Of a stretch of DNA of 64,000 bases, positions 16,175-23,431 are shown piece by piece. The DNA is from Spirochaetales bacterium (GTDB lineage Bacteria; Spirochaetota; Spirochaetia; Sphaerochaetales; Sphaerochaetaceae). The stretch spans positions 1 to 64,000 of the forward strand of contig JAGABZ010000016.1 of the NCBI GenBank assembly GCA_017614375.1, in the 5' to 3' direction. The stretch's first letter is position 1. The number at the start of each line of letters is the position of its first letter. The notes beneath the pieces are model-generated. The model was not told the DNA's origin and searched no databases. It saw nothing but the letters and a program-made list of their open reading frames with translations. The position numbers were made by a program, and so were the translations under genes.

Positions 16175-17007
16175 CCGTTCACCGTTTCAAGCTTCTCGGA
16201 TTCGACCTGGACGGCACTCTGCTCGATCCGCAAAGGATTCTGAGGCAGAGGACAATCGATGCCCTGAAAACGGCTTTTGATGCCGGGGCCGCCATCGCAA
16301 TCACCAGCGGAAGGAACTATTTGGCGGTCCCGGCGGAAATCCGCGCCCTCGGTTTCATCCGCTATTTCATACTCTGCAACGGCGCCCTGATCTACGACCG
16401 GCTGGCGGACAGATACCTCTACGAGTGCTCGATTCCCCTGGACCTGGCTCTGCAAATCTACCGGGATCTGGCCGTGGAACCATCCGTCTACTATGATTGC
16501 TACCTCTCCGACGGCGCCTGGGCCGAGGCCTCTCATCTGAAAAATGTCCACAACCTGGTTTCCGACCCGACCCACCTCAAGGTCCTGTACGACACCCGGC
16601 AGCCCAAGGATGACCTGATCGCCGCCCTCTCACGGCGGGGCGGAAGCGTCTGCAAAATCCAGTCGATCTACGCCGATACCCCGACCCGTGACCGGGTCAT
16701 GGCCCGGATGAAGGCCGCGTACCCACAGCTGGCAATCACCACCGCCTATTCGTACAATCTGGAGTTCAACATGCCCGGCGCCACCAAGGGCAACGGACTG
16801 ATGCAGCTGGCGGAAATCCTCGGAATCGTAAGACCCGATGTGGCGGCGTTCGGAGACGGAGGAAACGACCTGAGCATGATTACCCGGGCGGGGACCGGAT
16901 TCGCCATGGCCAACGCCCCGGATTTCGTAAAGGCACAGGCCGACGAGATCGCTCCGTCCAATGCCGAGGACGGGGTCGCGCAGGTTCTGGAGCGGATTTA
17001 CGGCTGA
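16171..17007 (+). CDS. HAD-superfamily (Cof-type) phosphatase
   Basis: A 278-residue Cof/YidA-type HAD phosphatase. It has motif I FDLDGTLLD (residues 8-16, nucleophile Asp), motif II ITSGRN, a C2B cap in the middle, and motif III/IV KGNGLMQ and FGDGGNDLSMI. Such enzymes dephosphorylate sugar phosphates and relieve sugar-phosphate stress. GGAGGAATAA precedes the ATG. Coupling to the DeoR gene suggests it acts on the same phosphosugar that the regulator senses. Confidence 0.92.
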   Translation: MTVHRFKLLGFDLDGTLLDPQRILRQRTIDALKTAFDAGAAIAITSGRNYLAVPAEIRALGFIRYFILCNGALIYDRLADRYLYECSIPLDLALQIYRDLAVEPSVYYDCYLSDGAWAEASHLKNVHNLVSDPTHLKVLYDTRQPKDDLIAALSRRGGSVCKIQSIYADTPTRDRVMARMKAAYPQLAITTAYSYNLEFNMPGATKGNGLMQLAEILGIVRPDVAAFGDGGNDLSMITRAGTGFAMANAPDFVKAQADEIAPSNAEDGVAQVLERIYG

Positions 17008-17056
17008 GCCGGGCAGGGGATTCAAAGGATTTTGAGCGCCGGTGTGCCGCGGATAC

Positions 17057-17085
17057 TTTACACGCTCGGACATTTCTGTTAGCAT
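17057..17085 (+). promoter_or_regulatory. Promoter of tRNA-Phe
   Basis: TTTACA (17057-17062), a 17-base spacer and TAGCAT (17080-17085) precede the tRNA by about 27 bases. The tRNA-Gly gene in this window has an almost identical -35 box (TTTACA) with the same 17-base spacing, which supports both. Confidence 0.5.
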
Positions 17086-17112
17086 AACCGGGCTGGACGA
17101 AAGTCCGCGGTC

Positions 17113-17185
17113 GCCGTTTTAGCTCAGTTGGTAGAGCAATAGACTGAAAATCTATGTGTCCCTGGTTCGATTCCTGGAGACGGCA
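17113..17185 (+). tRNA. tRNA-Phe (GAA anticodon)
   Basis: A complete cloverleaf: acceptor GCCGTTT with AGACGGC (one G-U), D stem GCTC/GAGC, anticodon stem ATAGA/TCTAT with loop CTGAAAA (anticodon GAA), a 5-nt variable loop, T loop TTCGATT and discriminator A. No CCA is encoded. One oddity is the T stem, CCTGG facing CCTGG, which leaves a U-U mismatch at its middle pair. A terminator follows 1 base after the discriminator. Confidence 0.92.
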
Positions 17186-17186
17186 G

Positions 17187-17214
17187 AGGCTGGTCGATAA
17201 GGCCAGCCTTTTTT
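17187..17214 (+). terminator. Terminator downstream of tRNA-Phe
   Basis: AGGCTGG (17187-17193) pairs with CCAGCCT (17203-17209) around a 9-nt loop, then a run of T residues to 17214. The NUDIX start codon lies only 3 bases further on. Confidence 0.85.
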
Positions 17215-17217
17215 GTT

Positions 17218-17616
17218 ATGAAAGACGTGATTGTTTCCGGTGCCGCGATAATGAAGGGCGGCAGGCTGTTTGTGGCGCAGAGACCGGCGAAAGGGGAGGC
17301 CGGGCTCAAATGGGAGTTCCCCGGCGGGAAAGTCGAACCCGGGGAAACCCCGGAGCAGGCCGTCGTCCGCGAAATCCGCGAGGAACTCGACGCCTCAATC
17401 ACGGTCCGCAGCAAAATCGCCGTCATCAATTACACATACACCGCCTTTCACCTGACGATGCACCTTTTCCTGTGCACCCTCGACGGCCCCGACCCGGTAA
17501 TCCGCGAGCATCTGGCGGGGCGCTGGATCACTGCCGACGAGCTTGAAACCCTCGACTGGGCCCCCGCCGACTACCAGGTCCTCGGCACCGTCCGCCGCGC
17601 CTGCTTCACGACATGA
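17218..17616 (+). CDS. NUDIX hydrolase, MutT-like
   Basis: A 132-residue MutT-type NUDIX protein. The Nudix box is GGKVEPGETPEQAVVREIREEL (residues 38-59), matching Gx5Ex7REUxEExGU, with WEFPGGK just before it. The N-terminal IMKGGRLFVAQRP and C-terminal WITADELETLDWAPADYQVL are like 8-oxo-dGTP diphosphatases that sanitise the nucleotide pool. The ATG comes 3 bases after the T-run of the tRNA-Phe terminator and has no Shine-Dalgarno sequence. It may be read from a read-through or leaderless transcript. Confidence 0.88.
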   Translation: MKDVIVSGAAIMKGGRLFVAQRPAKGEAGLKWEFPGGKVEPGETPEQAVVREIREELDASITVRSKIAVINYTYTAFHLTMHLFLCTLDGPDPVIREHLAGRWITADELETLDWAPADYQVLGTVRRACFTT

Positions 17617-17629
17617 ACCAGACGGCCCC

Positions 17630-17751
17630 TTGGCCTGCTTTTGACAAAATCCTCTGAACCAGGCCAACTCATTGGCCTCTTTTTTGAAAAACCGCAAAAA
17701 CGCGGCCAACAAATTGGCCTACTTTGAACAAAACTCGCAAAACCAGGCCAA
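17630..17751 (+). repeat. Tandem palindromic array, TTGGCC family, 42-bp period
   Basis: Three units, each TTGGCC, a 26-nt linker and GGCCAA, are separated by 4-nt spacers (CTCA, CAAA). The half-sites are at 17630, 17662, 17672, 17704, 17714 and 17746. All three linkers are exactly 26 nt, AT-rich and only loosely alike. The array begins and ends with a single half-site, so each unit can fold as a stem with a large loop. It sits just after the NUDIX stop codon. The rest of 17617-18034 holds only the promoter region of the next gene. Confidence 0.85.
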
Positions 17752-17883
17752 AGCTCCCCTCGCTGTCCCGGTGTTGTAACGAACGGTCGGGATAGTTGTT
17801 AAAAAGTGCGTGGGGAGAGACGTTGGACGGGCTTCGGAAAGCCGTACGGAAACGGGGAGAAAAACGACGCAATCCGGACAGTT

Positions 17884-18007
17884 TTAACGTTAACATGACC
17901 CGACGGAGGTCAGGCGCGGATTCTATATTTCTTTTACGGAAAGGTTTATGGACGATGCGCGCGTAAAGAAAAAAAACGTTGACAGCAGGCCTTGCCTGCC
18001 TCATAAT
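17884..18007 (+). promoter_or_regulatory. Promoter and operators of the surface-lipoprotein operon
   Basis: A near-consensus promoter, TTGACA (17979-17984), 17 bases, CATAAT (18002-18007), precedes the first lipoprotein gene. The spacer contains a perfect inverted repeat, GCAGGC and GCCTGC with a 3-nt centre (17985-17999), well placed for a repressor. About 90 bases upstream is the palindrome TTAACGTTAA (17884-17893), whose TTTTAACGT half recurs next to the -10 box (18007-18015). The tandem TTAACG/TTAACA look recalls PhoP boxes of Gram-positives, but that link is speculative. Confidence 0.7.
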
Positions 18008-18034
18008 TTTAACGTGAAAAAGGGGGCCCTGATT

Positions 18035-18871
18035 ATGGGAAAGAAACTCAATGTACTTATGATTATCGCCCTGCTCGCTATGAGCATGGTTGTATTTGTC
18101 GCTTGTAAGCCGCCAGCCCCGGCTCCGGATCCGCTCGCCCAGGTTGAGAACAAGGCCGGAACCAAGAGCGAGAACCTCTGCTATAACGGAGATTTCGAAC
18201 TCGACGGTCAGTCCATGGTTGTCGGCGACGGCGCCGGACTCACTCCCACAGCCGGTGTGGGTGTCGGCGGCTCCAAGGGTGGCGTAGTTGCCACTTCCGA
18301 GAACTACGGCATCGTCTATGTCGACATGACCAGCCTCTACGGCCGTGGCAAGAGCTACCTCGTAAAGGCCAGCTTCAAGAACGACGGCACCCCGACCGAG
18401 GCGGCGATTGCAGCCGGAATGAGTGCCACTCCCGACCTGACTGCCCACATGTCGATGACCGTCCAGAGCGGCGCTGTCCAGGATGCCATCAAGTCCCAGC
18501 CGACCTGGGATGACTACTATGACTGCGACGACATCTACGGCGGAGATTTCCTCGACGCGGAAGAAGCCGAGGAGCTTTTCAATGTGACCACCGTCGAGTT
18601 CGCCCCGATCAACGGCGATACCTTCACGACCATCACCGGCATCATCCCCGCCACGACAATCGATTCGATGATTGCCGAGCAGACGGAGAAGTACAACGGC
18701 ACTTCCCAGACCCTGAGAAGGCTGTATGTCTGCTTCTACGTCGGAGTCGACGGAAATCTGCAGAACTACAATTACATCGTCGATAACGTTGAGATCTACG
18801 ACCTCAACTCCGAAATCACCACCACCGGTATGACATGGACTGCCCCGCCGGATGGAAGCGAAGACGAGTAA
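18035..18871 (+). CDS. Exported lipoprotein with a beta-sandwich (CBM-like) domain
   Basis: A 278-residue protein. Its lipoprotein signal (LNVLMIIALLAMSMVVFVAC) ends at about Cys26, followed by a proline-rich linker PPAPAPDP. The mature part opens with ENLCYNGDFELDG and ends with YIVDNVEIYDLNSE, the usual beginning and end of CBM4/9/22-type jelly rolls. Binding of carbohydrate is therefore likely but the ligand is unknown. I chose ATG at 18035 (AAAAGGGGG upstream) since the longer frame has no signal peptide at its start. It is the first gene of the operon under the 17979 promoter. Confidence 0.75.
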   Translation: MGKKLNVLMIIALLAMSMVVFVACKPPAPAPDPLAQVENKAGTKSENLCYNGDFELDGQSMVVGDGAGLTPTAGVGVGGSKGGVVATSENYGIVYVDMTSLYGRGKSYLVKASFKNDGTPTEAAIAAGMSATPDLTAHMSMTVQSGAVQDAIKSQPTWDDYYDCDDIYGGDFLDAEEAEELFNVTTVEFAPINGDTFTTITGIIPATTIDSMIAEQTEKYNGTSQTLRRLYVCFYVGVDGNLQNYNYIVDNVEIYDLNSEITTTGMTWTAPPDGSEDE

Positions 18872-18894
18872 TCAAAACCAAAGGAATGTTTTCA

Positions 18895-18915
18895 GGCCGC
18901 CCATGCCGGGCGGCC
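18895..18915 (+). terminator. Intercistronic hairpin
   Basis: GGCCGCCC (18895-18902) pairs perfectly with GGGCGGCC (18908-18915) around a 5-nt loop. No T-run follows, so it is more likely an mRNA-stabilising or partial-termination structure between the first and second lipoprotein genes than a full terminator. Confidence 0.5.
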
Positions 18916-18941
18916 GGAACAATATTTAATAGGAGGAACGC

Positions 18942-21900
18942 ATGAAGTTTAGAAGCGTTGTTATCATTCTTCTGGCTGCACTTCTGGTGTTTGCGCTTGT
19001 TGCCTGTAAACAGCCCGAACCCGAGCCGGAAGTAAACACCACCATCTACAAACTGACCGCCACCAAAGGCCGCAACAACGGATGGTGGAGTTATGACAAG
19101 TTTGTCCTTGCATTTAACGGGGACGACTCCGAAGTCGTGGTCAACAAAGGTGATGTCCTGACCCTCAAGTACAGAAGTACCAGGGAAATCACCCAGTTCA
19201 ACATCCGCAATGACAACAAGTGGATCTATGAGCAGCCCGGAAGCAACGGCGCTCTCCCTGAAGGATTCCTGTCCGAACCGGATGCCGACGGCTGGATCAC
19301 AGTGACCTTCACTTTCGGAGATTACTACTACAACGGAACCACACCGGCCGTTTACCCCAACATGTTCCGCTTTGACTTCATCGGTGAAATCGTCTCCGGC
19401 GATGTCCTCGAAGTCAAGGAAATCAAGCTGAACAACACCTATCTGACGCTCACCGCCGACATGGTAGCCGGTTATGCCTCCCCGACATTCGAAGAGGCCG
19501 CCGACTCCTCCTGGCAGAACGGCAGCGACTGGGTAGTGTTCTACTTCTACGGAACCCCGGGTAGCGTCGACAAGGAACCGATGTTCGAGAGAGTTCTCAA
19601 CAACGGAACCATCACCGGTACCGTACTGGCCAAGGAACATTACTCCTACGCTCTGTACACCGATGACACCTTTACCACTCCGTTTGACGCCACCACTCCG
19701 ATCACCCACAACACCAGACTGTACTACCAGTACACCGGTGATCCGACCGCTGTGACATTCAGCGTACCGGAGGGTGCCACCGCTGTTGAGGGCCAGACTG
19801 TTGCCTACGGCGCACATGCCACCAAGCCGGCCGAAGATCCGACCATGGCGGATAAGCTCTTCGTCAACTGGTATGCTGATGCCGAGTTCACCACCGTGTT
19901 TGATTTCGCCAACACCGAAATCACCGCTGCTACCACCATCTATGCCAAGTTCGAGACTCCGCTCAGCGTGACCTTCAATGCCCAGAACGAAACTGACCCG
20001 TCAGTCGTCCCGGTTCTCAGCGGTAGCCCCGTTGCCAAGCCGGCCGATCCGACCAACGGCAGCAAGGTTTTCATCGGATGGTTCCTCGAGGCAGCGGAAG
20101 CCGCCTATGACTTCACCACTCCGGTGACCGAGGACATCACTCTGTTCGCGCACTGGGTCGAGTCCGTCAATGTGACGCTCAATCCCAACTACGAGGGAGC
20201 AGAGACCTCGACCGTCCCCGCAGGCCTTGACATCGCTATGGATGCTCCTGAGGATCCGGTGAGAGACGGATGGGTATTCGACAAGTGGACCACTGACCCC
20301 GAAGGCGAGCATGCCTACGATTTCGACACTGTCGTTACCGAAGCTTTCACTCTCTATGCTCAGTGGCTGGCTCCCGTAACGGTTACCTTCAACGCCAACG
20401 GCGGAACCTTCCCCGTAGAGGGAACTCCCGCGACCCTTACCGCGACAGTCGGTACCGGAAAGGCTGTTGCAGCTCCTGCTAAGGCACCGACTCTCACGTT
20501 CTCCTTCTTTGACAAGTGGACCACTGATGCCGAGGGCGAGCATGCCTACGACTTCGACACTCCTGTGGACGCAGAGATTACTCTCTACGCTCAGTGGACC
20601 CATGGAGACCTCTATCAGCTGATTTCTTCCAAGACCCGTGTTGACTATGACACCGATAAGTTCACCATTCAGTATTCTGACGGAAAGGTGAACGCGGGCG
20701 ATGTCCTCTCCTTCAGGTTCAGGACAACTGCCGACCTCACGAAGTTCAGCATCAGAGGCGATAAGAAGTGGGTCTATGAGAACTCTACCGCTACCCGCGG
20801 AATGACCACCTACGAGACCCTGCCGGACGGATGGACATATGTCACCTACGTGTTCTCGGCAAGAACCTACGATGACAGCGCGGACATTTCTGCCGACGCA
20901 TGGTGGAGATTCGATTTCTGCTCCGACACAATCGTCAAGGGCGATGTTCTTGAGATCCAGGGATGGGCTCTGAACAACGAGCCGCTTGCCATCGAAGCTG
21001 CGAACGTAACCAAGTACGTTGCTCCGTCCGTGGAAATTGTCGACGAGTACGATTGGGATGACCTGACCGTCAACTACGTGATGGGTGAGAATGCCGCAGC
21101 TATTGCTGATGACACCGTGGAGTTCGGACATACCCTGGCCGCTCCGGCTGTCACTCCGAACGACGGTTATGCCTTTGCCGGATGGTACACGGATGCCGAA
21201 TTCACCAAGGCTTATGACTTCGCCCTCCCGGTAATCAAGGATCTGACCCTCTATGCCAAGATCGATGTTGCCAAGACCGTGACATTCAACTCCAACGGCG
21301 GTTCTGATGTTGCTGTTGCCAAGGTTGCCGACGGCGTAGCAGTCGCACAGCCTGAAGATCCCACAAAGGCCGAGAATGTCTTCGGCGGTTGGTATACCGA
21401 CGACGGAACATTCCTGGAAGCGTATGACTTCAGCGCTCCTGTGACCGCAGACATCACCCTCTATGCCAAGTGGATTGCTTCCTGGACAGTGACTCTCAAC
21501 ATGAACTACGGTGTGTCCCCCGAGACACAGGTGGTCTATGTTGCCAAGGACACCGTCATGGCTGCTCCTAAGAATCCTTCCAGAGTCGGATACTTCTTCG
21601 GCGGATGGTACAATGATGCCGAGGGCACTGAGGCTCACGATTTCACCGCAGCTGTCGGTGCAAGCACCACCATCTATGCAAAGTGGAACGCTCCGACCCA
21701 GAAGTATGTCTACACTGCGACGTCAAGCCACGGCAGATTCCAGTGGAGATTCAAGGAATCCTCAGTTGCGATGCTCGACGGCATCCAGCCGGGTGACGTG
21801 ATTACCTTCCAGGTCAAGTTCACGACAGCGACAGTCACCCCCGCACAGTACAGAGTCAGAACCTATCAGGGTGAAAAGCATATCACCGAGGAGACTGATC

Positions 21901-22133
21901 TGCCCGTTGCAGAGGACGGCTGGTATTCGATTACGGTCACCGTTCCCGAGTCGATCGTAGACGGACAGGGCCTGTACATTGCTCTGTTTGCTTCTGCCAA
22001 CTGGGAAATCGGAGACGTCTGTGAAATCAAGGCACTCGCATTCAACGGTGTTGAGATCCCCATCTCGACAGACAGCACTTCCAGCGGACTGTATCCGGGA
22101 ATCAACGCAACCGTTACACCTGTTGCTCTCTAA
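18942..22133 (+). CDS. Large surface lipoprotein with seven InlB-type repeats
   Basis: A 1063-residue lipoprotein (lipobox at about Cys22, then QPEPEPE). Seven InlB B-repeat-like units of the form (F)xGWYxDxExxxxYDFxxPVTxDxTLYAxW occur at about residues 305, 378, 446, 525, 743, 813 and 884. Three copies of another beta-rich domain surround them: N-terminal (~35-165), middle (~560-690) and C-terminal (~925-1055). Each has a GDxLxFxxR core, an aromatic-rich DGWxxVTxxF strand and a GDVLEIxxxxLNN end. The first two are clear paralogues. The layout suggests an elongated surface binding protein, possibly an adhesin or glycan receptor. An AGGAGG precedes the ATG. Confidence 0.85.
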   Translation: MKFRSVVIILLAALLVFALVACKQPEPEPEVNTTIYKLTATKGRNNGWWSYDKFVLAFNGDDSEVVVNKGDVLTLKYRSTREITQFNIRNDNKWIYEQPGSNGALPEGFLSEPDADGWITVTFTFGDYYYNGTTPAVYPNMFRFDFIGEIVSGDVLEVKEIKLNNTYLTLTADMVAGYASPTFEEAADSSWQNGSDWVVFYFYGTPGSVDKEPMFERVLNNGTITGTVLAKEHYSYALYTDDTFTTPFDATTPITHNTRLYYQYTGDPTAVTFSVPEGATAVEGQTVAYGAHATKPAEDPTMADKLFVNWYADAEFTTVFDFANTEITAATTIYAKFETPLSVTFNAQNETDPSVVPVLSGSPVAKPADPTNGSKVFIGWFLEAAEAAYDFTTPVTEDITLFAHWVESVNVTLNPNYEGAETSTVPAGLDIAMDAPEDPVRDGWVFDKWTTDPEGEHAYDFDTVVTEAFTLYAQWLAPVTVTFNANGGTFPVEGTPATLTATVGTGKAVAAPAKAPTLTFSFFDKWTTDAEGEHAYDFDTPVDAEITLYAQWTHGDLYQLISSKTRVDYDTDKFTIQYSDGKVNAGDVLSFRFRTTADLTKFSIRGDKKWVYENSTATRGMTTYETLPDGWTYVTYVFSARTYDDSADISADAWWRFDFCSDTIVKGDVLEIQGWALNNEPLAIEAANVTKYVAPSVEIVDEYDWDDLTVNYVMGENAAAIADDTVEFGHTLAAPAVTPNDGYAFAGWYTDAEFTKAYDFALPVIKDLTLYAKIDVAKTVTFNSNGGSDVAVAKVADGVAVAQPEDPTKAENVFGGWYTDDGTFLEAYDFSAPVTADITLYAKWIASWTVTLNMNYGVSPETQVVYVAKDTVMAAPKNPSRVGYFFGGWYNDAEGTEAHDFTAAVGASTTIYAKWNAPTQKYVYTATSSHGRFQWRFKESSVAMLDGIQPGDVITFQVKFTTATVTPAQYRVRTYQGEKHITEETDLPVAEDGWYSITVTVPESIVDGQGLYIALFASANWEIGDVCEIKALAFNGVEIPISTDSTSSGLYPGINATVTPVAL

Positions 22134-22150
22134 TCACTGACAATGATTCC

Positions 22151-22180
22151 AAGTGCCACCCGGGCAACCGGGTGGCACTT
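22151..22180 (+). terminator. Perfect 13-bp hairpin with GCAA tetraloop
   Basis: The stem 22151-22163 pairs with 22168-22180 without a mismatch around a GNRA-type loop GCAA. Only three T residues follow. It lies between the large InlB-repeat gene and the next lipoprotein gene and probably protects the upstream mRNA or partly terminates transcription. Confidence 0.6.
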
Positions 22181-22216
22181 TGGGATTCTGACAAAGGAAA
22201 GGGAAAGGAAAAGGAT

Positions 22217-22813
22217 ATGAAAAAACTGTTGGTCATTCTGCTGTGCGTTGCCGCGCTTTTAGCGGTCGTTTCATGCAAGCAGCCTGAGCCGGAACCCGAG
22301 CCGCAGGGAACACCCGAGCCCAAGTGGGAGGCCGGCGTCATCCGTGTTAAGCCCGCAGAAGGGGCTACTTTCTCCCAGAGCGGCAAATTCCAGTTCCAGC
22401 TGGCGCTGGTCTATAACGCCGGGCAGCCGATCAGCTTCCTGGCAAAGTTCTCCGAGGACATCACTGCCATCACCGTCCGTCAGGGCGGCGGAGACAACAC
22501 CCGCTTCATCAGCGACCTTCCGATCGCATCGTTCGATACCGATGCTGACGGCTGGTCAATCATCACCATACCCGGTTCGAGTGTGACACCGATGGACACG
22601 CAGGTCCCGGTAGAGTCCTGGATCAACCTCGGAATCACGCTGCGTGCCCCTGACACAACCAGGGAATACAGCTGGGTGGGAATCAAAGGCTTGAGCATAA
22701 ACGAAGTCCCCGTCGACTTCACCACATGGGATCTGGAGGATGACTACATCATCCCGTACTACACTAGCCCCGATAAACTCGACATCAAGATTGTTAAGGA
22801 ACAGGAGATATAA
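22217..22813 (+). CDS. Small lipoprotein with the operon's shared beta domain
   Basis: A 198-residue lipoprotein (KKLLVILLCVAALLAVVSC, then KQPEPEPEPQGTPEP). The mature part is a single beta-rich domain with FLAKFSEDITAITVRQGG, DADGWSIITIPG and VGIKGLSINEVPVDF. This follows the same order of elements as the three domains in the preceding 1063-residue protein. I chose ATG at 22217, where the signal peptide begins (AAAGGAAAAGG upstream). No catalytic motif is visible, so a binding role is inferred. Confidence 0.75.
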   Translation: MKKLLVILLCVAALLAVVSCKQPEPEPEPQGTPEPKWEAGVIRVKPAEGATFSQSGKFQFQLALVYNAGQPISFLAKFSEDITAITVRQGGGDNTRFISDLPIASFDTDADGWSIITIPGSSVTPMDTQVPVESWINLGITLRAPDTTREYSWVGIKGLSINEVPVDFTTWDLEDDYIIPYYTSPDKLDIKIVKEQEI

Positions 22814-22815
22814 CA

Positions 22816-23406
22816 ATGAAGAAAACACTGTTTGTTTTGGTGTTGTTCGCACTTGCTGTATCCATGACCTTCGCCGTGAACCTGATTTCATTCGGCGACA
22901 TGGAAACCGGTGCAATCAGCAACTGGGTTGAAGAAGGCAGCAAGCTTTCCTTCAAGAAGGGTGAGGGAATCGACGGCTCTACCGCCCTCTACGTCAAGGG
23001 ATCCTATGACTGGAGCGGAACCGGACTTGACCTGACCAAGATCATGAAGTTTGACAAGAGCTACTACATCGAAGTGTGGTTCAAGGCCGACAAGCGTGAC
23101 AAGGATGTCCGCAAGGGCTCCATCACTTTGGAACTCCAGCCCGAGGGAACCGACGAGTGGACCCAGTACATCTATCTGGATGTCGGCGTCGACTACTTCG
23201 AGAAGCAGTGCACCGGAAGCGAAGTCGAGTTCACCAATGCCGGCTTCACAAAGGTCAGCGGAGTCTTCTGGAGCGAGGACCTTCAGGCTGCGGTTGACGG
23301 AAAGAAAATTCAGCACATCACCGTCTACTTCAAAATCGACAGCCCGCTCGGACGCCCGTACTACATCGACAACGTAGTTCTCGAAGAGATTGTTGAGGCC
23401 CAATAA
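22816..23406 (+). CDS. Secreted CBM-like protein
   Basis: A 196-residue protein with a cleavable signal peptide (KKTLFVLVLFALAVSMTFAV) and no lipobox cysteine. The mature domain starts with NLISFGDMETGAISNW and ends with GRPYYIDNVVLEEI, the signature ends of CBM4/9/22-type carbohydrate-binding modules. Internal strands such as YYIEVWFKAD and ITVYFKID fit a jelly roll. It starts 2 bases after the preceding stop, with AGGAGATATAAC as its ribosome-binding site. The ligand is unknown. Confidence 0.8.
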   Translation: MKKTLFVLVLFALAVSMTFAVNLISFGDMETGAISNWVEEGSKLSFKKGEGIDGSTALYVKGSYDWSGTGLDLTKIMKFDKSYYIEVWFKADKRDKDVRKGSITLELQPEGTDEWTQYIYLDVGVDYFEKQCTGSEVEFTNAGFTKVSGVFWSEDLQAAVDGKKIQHITVYFKIDSPLGRPYYIDNVVLEEIVEAQ

Positions 23407-23431
23407 GCCCAATCCATAACGGAGGAATTGA

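Noticed and set aside
17884-17893. A confirmed Pho box upstream of the phosphatase operon
   Set aside because: The TTAACG/TTAACA resemblance is short, the spacing differs from known PhoP boxes and no phoPR genes are in view. I kept it only as a palindrome.
20001-21638. 545-codon minus-strand frame inside the InlB-repeat gene
   Set aside because: It lies wholly opposite a convincing lipoprotein gene, has a repetitive composition mirroring the InlB repeats and lacks a plausible start region.
18895-22180. Full intrinsic terminators after the first two lipoprotein genes
   Set aside because: Both hairpins are strong but lack T-runs and ribosome-binding sites follow closely, so read-through within one operon is more likely.
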